Source: Prorocentrum cordatum (Eukaryota; Sar; Dinophyceae; Prorocentrales; Prorocentraceae). From it: DNA of 64,000 bases. Position 1 is the first letter of the stretch. Each line of letters begins with the position of its first letter. The stretch covers positions 1-64,000 of the forward strand of contig CAUYUJ010020727.1 in assembly GCA_963575745.1 (NCBI GenBank). The letters are read 5' to 3'. A model generated the notes under the pieces. The model did not search any database. It saw only the letters and a list, made by a program, of their open reading frames with translations, and had not been told where the DNA came from. Positions 59,316-64,000 of the stretch are shown piece by piece. Both the position numbers and the translations under genes were made by a program.

Positions 59316-62300
59316 ATGAAGCCGGCGCTGAACGATAACGAAGTGATCGAACGACTACGCAGTAACGTCTTAGGATTACTCGCCGCCTGGGGGTTGAAGG
59401 CAGCAAACAGATTTCAAGATGAGAGGCTCCATACCTGGGAAGCGTACGGGGCCACAAGATGGGACACTTGCAAGAAAGTCCTGGAGTATATTCTGATTCT
59501 AAGGGACTCCTGGCCAAACCCTCTTCTAGAATGGGGGTTTCACCAATCGCCCGGATTGACTGATCATGCGTTGATGCAGAGCACTTTCTCCAAACCAGAT
59601 ACGGATGCCCGTTCTTTTACTAGAATTGCCGCTCGTCGGCGTTCTCTGGTTGGGTTTAAGTGTCTTATGGGATGATGAGAATATCGCTCGAGTGCGTATT
59701 CGGGTTTCTTTGGGATGCTACTGTATGGTGTTATCCTGGGGATCCCTCTGGCAAGTTCTTGAGCTCTTCAACAAATGCAGAGAACGTGAATTAGACGACG
59801 GCCAAATTGGGTCGCGGCCTGCCGCCTGTTCGTCCACGCAGCGTGGCCTAGAAGGTACGCCGTGTAGCGCCTGCTTTATCTGATGAGGAGCGCAGAGAGC
59901 TCCGAGATGTTACAATCAGTATGGTAAGGCTTACCACCGCGCACTTGCCCAGTGGGCAGTCCCATCTCGAGGCGCAAGGTTCGCCATCGCATCAAGCAAC
60001 TTGTGATAGAGGGATGGTGACAGATGACAGGGAGGAGTGGAGGCGAGCCGTGGAAGGAGGCTGTGTTCAAGTTGAAGGACGGACGGTGTACGGAGTACAT
60101 CAGCATGGCTGTTCCCTGCAAGGCGCGAAGCCGCCTGAAGACGTTGCCAGCGACAGAGCCCAATAGTGTGCCAACGGGAATGCTTTCTTTCCCCTGGTCT
60201 GCTCTCCGCTCCATCCAGATGCTCTTTGATCGGATATTCACGTGTTCTCAGATATACCCGGACGGGTGGAGGGAGGTCTTGATTTCGTTTATGCCTAAGG
60301 TCCCTTGTTTGACGACGTTGTCCGAGGGTCGCTATCTCGTGATGCAAACTGTTATCTCTCGTTGGTAGTCCGCCTGTGTGGTCATCCTTACGGAGAACTT
60401 TGTTCAGCGCTCGAGAATATTTCATAACTTCGGCATATACGGGTTCCAGGAGGCCCGTACGACTTGGAAGATTACTAGCTGTCTTCAGACACTGGCTCAT
60501 CATGGGGATACTTGGGGTTCGCGTGACAGGCGTTCGATCATTGTAGTTCAGAAAACGTGAGGAAGGGAATACAACGCGCACATGTACCTTATCTTCAATA
60601 TGCTCTCCTGGCACCGTTATGTGGCACGATAGGTACGGTGATTGTCGAAGGGATGGGGGCTCCTGGTCTCCATTGGGATAAGTGTATACGTACGGGGTGC
60701 CCTGGGGGGCCTCCTAGTGTTCAACCGGACTATCGTGGCGATGTGGGCCGATGTTTTCCGATCGTGGGATGTAAAGGGGGTTTGGGCTACAGAGTGCAAG
60801 GTCTTCGGATCCGCACGCGAGGGGCTCCTCATCAGTCATTTCCTCTGGGCGGACAACGCCTATCTTGTATCTGGCTCTGTTCACGACCTAACGCTATCAC
60901 TTGTGTATTTCGGTATGGCGTGGAAGATGTCATCATTGATGTTCATGTTCTGTGGTGTAGCACCACGTTGTGACGCAGACGGCGTGATCATGTCCGTGGA
61001 AGATCTGCTTGTCGATATGCCCGACATGCCAGAGGTTTCACGATTCCGCAGAGTTTCTTCGATGAACGTGCTTTGTGTCGAGATCCATTCAGAGTTTTAA
61101 CGCGCCTACCCATCCCGATGTTGATTACCGTCTGTCCATGGCACGTAAGAGTTTCTTCGGTATGGCTAACTGCTTTCGTTGGTCTGCTGTAAATATACGT
61201 GATAGTTTCTGGAAGTACCAGGAGAAGGTCCAAGGGATTGCCATGCACGGGATTGGGGGTATGACCCTCGACAATCATTCGCTCCAGCGTATGCGCTCTT
61301 TCGAAGGTTTCTGTTTATGTGGGATGTTCACGTTTCCTAAGGCACCCGAGGGGGATGTTTCCACATGGAGTCGGGGGAAACATGCGGAGGCGAGGAGGAA
61401 GTTTCAGGATATGGGGTTTGCATCCATGGTGCAGAGGTTTCTTCGTGTTTCCTGGAACCTGGCCAAATCCATGTGCGAGTTTATTCACGTCGTGGATGCG
61501 GATATATACGACGAGTGGAAGAATGCGGGTCGGCCGTGGCGTGACGTGCGTGCTTGTCTCTGTGCATGCGGTGTGATGAGGGATCGTATTCGCACGGAAG
61601 CGTCGGAGTTCTTGCGAATGAATTTCTGCTTTCGGGAGTCTAGTGAAATAAAACGTCAACGAGGTGGGGGCCCTGCCATCGGAGAACGGCATTGGACCAA
61701 CATGTTTTCGGAGTTCTTCGGACCCAAATGGTGGGAAGGTTTTCGTGTTGCGCCAGGGGCCTTTGAGCAGTTCGCTGCGCATGCTTGCTCACGTGCTATG
61801 CTCGATTGCTTCCAGATTCGTGCTAAAGGTCTTGGTCATCCTTGGGTTGCAGGTGATGTCCACATCCAAACCCAACAGGAACTTCGAGAGTATCATGTCA
61901 CGGAGGTATCGCAACTCGCCAATGATCGACTCGCTAAACTTCTGGCTGTACACACATCCAAATGGGAGAATGTCGATTGGGATCTTGAAGCCTTCGGAGT
62001 CCCGATAAGTATTCATGGGGATAGTTTCTTGGTGGTATCTTGGTACCAGGGGTACTGGCAGGTGATAATGAGGATTTCCAGCGGAGAGTTGACAGGATTA
62101 CTAACCACCTCGACGGTATGTCTTCTATGTTCCACACGCGTCCCTTTGCTCCTGGTCGCGATCTGATCGAACACTGCTTCAGAGAATGGATTTCGAGGGC
62201 GGACGTGCTAACTCATACTGCCCGCGAGGGCAACGACATATTTCAGGATCGTATAGGGCAGGAGCACAATGATATTTCTAGTCTTTACAGGTATTGTGCC

Positions 62301-62453
62301 ATCGATTGTGGTTTCGATGGCGGTGTGTCGGCGGCTGGTGTCGGAGTCGGTTGCTGGATTGATGTTGGTCGTGTCTCGCGGATGTGTCGTAAGCCGAGTT
62401 CCAGAGATATTGTGTGGACGGAGGTGTATACATCGGCGCTACGAAAGTTTTGA
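59316..62453 (+). pseudogene. LINE 5 ORF2 remnant
   Basis: Pieces in changing frames. 59316-59675: the endonuclease end with VLEYILILRDSW and LTDHALM. About 60024-60560: RT start (KARSRLKTLPATEPNSVPTG, WREVLISFMPKVP) with an in-frame TAG at 60366-60368 before SACVVIL; motif A is lost around 60545. 60642-61100: HFLWADNAYLV (WADN 60846-60857). 61075-62040: post-RT region with QEKVQGIAMHGIGG and then SIHGDSFLVVSWYQG. 62040-62453: FREWISRADVLTHTAR and CGFDGGVSAAGVGVGC. The catalytic-Glu block AAFSIDNNATVTDAEMSAIE lies beyond the nested element, at about 63258-63320. RNase H order is again permuted. Confidence 0.75.
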
Positions 62454-63244
62454 CCCGTTTTGTGTTTTCAGCTAAACAACGCCTGAGCATCACATTGGTT
62501 ATGAACACCAGGACGGCCGTGAGCATCACTCCAAAGCCTGAGAGCACCACAGAACCTATGATCAGCCGAGCGCCGGTTATCACCTTGACGCTAGCACCCC
62601 CGTGGCGGGAGCTCCATTTCGAGTTCGCACGGAACAAATACCGAACCTCATTTTGCAGGAAGTCCTGTGCGGGGGCGTCATTTCGAAATCGAGGCAGAAA
62701 GGTTTTGATTTATATTTTTGAGGAAGTCTTGTGCGGGAGCGCCGTTTCGAAATCGAAGCAGAAAGGTTTCGAATTTTTTTTTTGCAGAAGTCCTAGGCGG
62801 GGGCGCCATTTCGAAAGCGAACCCCGAAGTTTCGAAATCGTTCGAATTCGTTTTTTCGAGGAAGTATCAAGCGAAATCGCCGCTTCGAAATGGCCACGCC
62901 GTTTGGCATTTAAATTTTTGAAAGCCCTGGCCCGAAAACTCGAAAATGCAGCTTTCGCATAGGACGTCCCCCCCTCCAAAACGAGCTCGACTGGATTTCG
63001 AAACCCTCGGGCTCGATTTCGAAATGTGGCTTTCGCTTAGGACTTCCCCCCCAAAACGAGCTCGACTGGATTTCGAAACCCGCGGGCTCGATTTCGAAAG
63101 GGCGGTGCCGCCCGAGACTGGAGCGAAAAATGCTTCAACCGAACATTGTACTGGGGCCCCGCGGCCTAACGGGCCCACTTCCAACGTTGTACTGGGGCCC
63201 CGTCGCCTAACGGGAGGCGTTGAATTTTGGCCCAACTTTCGTAG
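62439..63244. mobile_element. Foldback-like DNA element, 806 bp
   Basis: Bounded by 11-bp perfect terminal inverted repeats CTACGAAAGTT (62439-62449) and AACTTTCGTAG (63234-63244) and flanked by 5-bp duplications CGGCG (62434-62438, 63245-63249). The left half carries about 60-bp units with TTTCGAAATCGAGGC and GGAAGTCCTGTGCGGG; the right half carries the same motifs inverted (GGGCTCGATTTCGAAA, GCATAGGACGTCC), so the arms fold back. It also holds two GTACTGGGGCCCCG...GCCTAACGGG copies (about 63148 and 63191). No transposase frame is present, so it would be non-autonomous. Confidence 0.85.
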
Positions 63245-63376
63245 CGGCGAAGTAGTGCTGCTTTCTCTATCGACAACAATGCCACAGTTACCGATGCCGA
63301 GATGTCGGCGATTGAACACATCATTTACGTTCTTCCACGGGTTGTTTCCACATACTTCGAGTTTGAACTATTGTGA
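63245..63376 (+). pseudogene. LINE 5 RNase H end beyond nested element
   Basis: Reads SSAAFSIDNNATVTDAEMSA, then IEHIIYVLPRVVSTYFEFEL, followed by a stop at 63374-63376. It aligns with LINE A (STVTDTELSAAECVIAALPR) and supplies the catalytic Glu missing upstream of the foldback element. The frame relative to the upstream part is off by one, so another indel occurred. Confidence 0.8.
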
Positions 63377-63602
63377 TTTGTGATTGCGTTGTCTCTCTTC
63401 ATGCTTGTGTGTGTTGTCATGCCTGCGCGTGTGTTGAAGAAGAGCTTCGCCAGCCTGTCATTTGTTCTGAAGAAGAGCTTCGCTCCCCAAGCTTCCGCAC
63501 TCGCTGTGGTGGGCCTTTTGGCCCACCCTGTATGTTGCCCGTTTCTTGCTTGCGACTAGGCCAGGCGGCCCGCGCAGTCGACCGCAAAGTCCGCAGAACC
63601 AA

Positions 63603-63770
63603 GGTTGACGGCTTACCGCCAGCTTCCAGTTATATTGCGTTCGAGCTCCCAAGGCCCGGACCCCTTCGTAAATTGCGCGCCCGCGCTCCGAGGGCCACGA
63701 CCCTTCGTAGATTGCGCTGCGTCCGCGCTCCCAGGGCCTCCTGGGGCATGCTGGGGCGCTCAGGTCCTTC
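63603..63770. repeat. Degenerate ~40-bp repeats after LINE 5
   Basis: After the mutated hairpin half, three units of about 40 bp begin ATTGCG (about 63635, 63674 and 63714), each with CTCCMAGGGCC-like and CCCTTCGTA sequence. No known element and no gene recognised. Confidence 0.55.
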
Positions 63771-63883
63771 AAGTTTTGCAAACCAAGCGTTTCGCTCGAG
63801 ACATTCTCGATTTTCTGGCGCGGGGGGCGCGCCGCCCTCGAGAGGGCACGCAACAACTCAACATTTTCACTCTCTAGCAGAAC
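63771..63883. other. Unassigned sequence
   Basis: GC-rich in the middle (GCGCGGGGGGCGCGCCGCCC). I see no repeat shared with the rest of the window and no credible frame. Confidence 0.5.
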
Positions 63884-64000
63884 ATGTTAGAACCCCCCTG
63901 TGTGGCCGAGGAAATTTTGGAACATGATGGACCCACGACCCCGGAAAGGGATATAGAACCGCATGCATGGAAACGTTTTCACGATAACGTATTGGGCGAC
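63884..64000 (+). CDS. Partial open frame running off the window
   Basis: An ATG at 63884 opens 39 codons without a stop to the window end (MLEPPCVAEEILEHDGPTTP, then RDIEPHAWKRFHDN). The acidic start followed by a basic/aromatic stretch is reminiscent of LINE ORF1 starts in this window, but the resemblance is too weak to assign. It could equally be chance. Confidence 0.25.
   Translation, partial: MLEPPCVAEEILEHDGPTTPERDIEPHAWKRFHDNVLGD

Larger units (their letters stand above)
59290..63596 (+). mobile_element. LINE 5: decayed LINE with nested element
   Basis: ORF2 sequence is traceable from the end of the endonuclease (59316) to the RNase H end (about 63376), then a 3' UTR with two near-identical GAAGAAGAGCTTCGC motifs and an end at CCGCAG next to AACCAAGGTTGACGGCTTACC (63597-63617), a slightly mutated hairpin right half. 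ORF1 and the endonuclease start are missing, and no left target duplication was found. An 806-bp DNA element is inserted at 62439-63244. Several stops and shifts show it is long inactive. Confidence 0.8.

Noticed and set aside
1-64000. tRNA, rRNA or spliced-leader genes
   Set aside because: I saw no cloverleaf, no rRNA core sequence and no sequence resembling the dinoflagellate spliced leader; the A/B-box-like words in the satellite do not fold as a tRNA.

Overview
The window looks like repeat-dominated nuclear DNA of a unicellular eukaryote, most probably a dinoflagellate. This rests on nested non-LTR retrotransposons, satellite arrays, a very GC-rich giant transposon and the absence of any prokaryotic gene organisation. 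The lineage call is an inference: I found no spliced-leader or rRNA sequence to anchor it. Nearly all supported coding capacity belongs to mobile elements.

Layout. (1) 1-1980: short repeats and hairpins, purine-rich and GGA/GAC low-complexity DNA. (2) about 1980-18940: a roughly 17 kb, GC-rich, plus-strand Helitron-like element. In order it carries helicase-associated-like repeats, a coiled-coil segment, a 6.7 kb Rep reading frame (zinc motifs, DUF6570-like segment, Helitron_like_N with the HUH motif), a two-tyrosine Rep motif, a PIF1-type helicase, a USP-family deubiquitinase and a basic zinc-motif tail. The conserved order is kept, but about 14 frame changes and one nonsense codon interrupt it. 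(3) 18985-20675: TG/CG-rich DNA with a duplicated GC-rich inverted repeat. (4) 20685-24167, 36677-42494, 44896-46190 and 46803-53293: a modular repeat landscape. It is built from about 178 bp satellite monomers, a leader module, inverted terminal-repeat-like ends (ACTCGTAGAGCTTCC / GGAAGCTCTACGAGT) and a 34-nt hairpin (CCGGCGGTAACC...GGTTTACCGCCGG).

(5) LINEs of one superfamily are nested in that landscape. LINE A (24168-24605) and LINE 6 (46203-46790) are 3' stubs. LINE 1 (about 24617-30725) and LINE 2 (about 30726-36676) are near full length with one coding frameshift each. LINE 3 (42510-44895) is 5'-truncated. LINE 4 (53305-59205) is full length with intact ORFs. LINE 5 (about 59290-63596) is decayed and interrupted by an 806 bp foldback-like DNA element (62439-63244).

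The most notable observations concern these LINEs. (i) In all three copies with both ORFs, ORF1 and ORF2 share a frame and are separated by a single UGA in a UGA-CGG/CGA context followed by a potential stem-loop, which suggests programmed stop-codon readthrough. (ii) The RNase H motifs appear in circularly permuted order (D3, D4, then D1, E2). (iii) The RT catalytic box is WADN rather than YxDD in all five copies that retain it. (iv) Insertions with visible target-site duplications lie at ACCAAG, twice exactly in the loop of the 34-nt hairpin, so the satellite repeat acts as a landing pad. Together these describe a LINE lineage with unusual translation, RNase H topology and target choice. The Helitron is notable for carrying a USP protease rather than the OTU protease known from some animal Helitrons.
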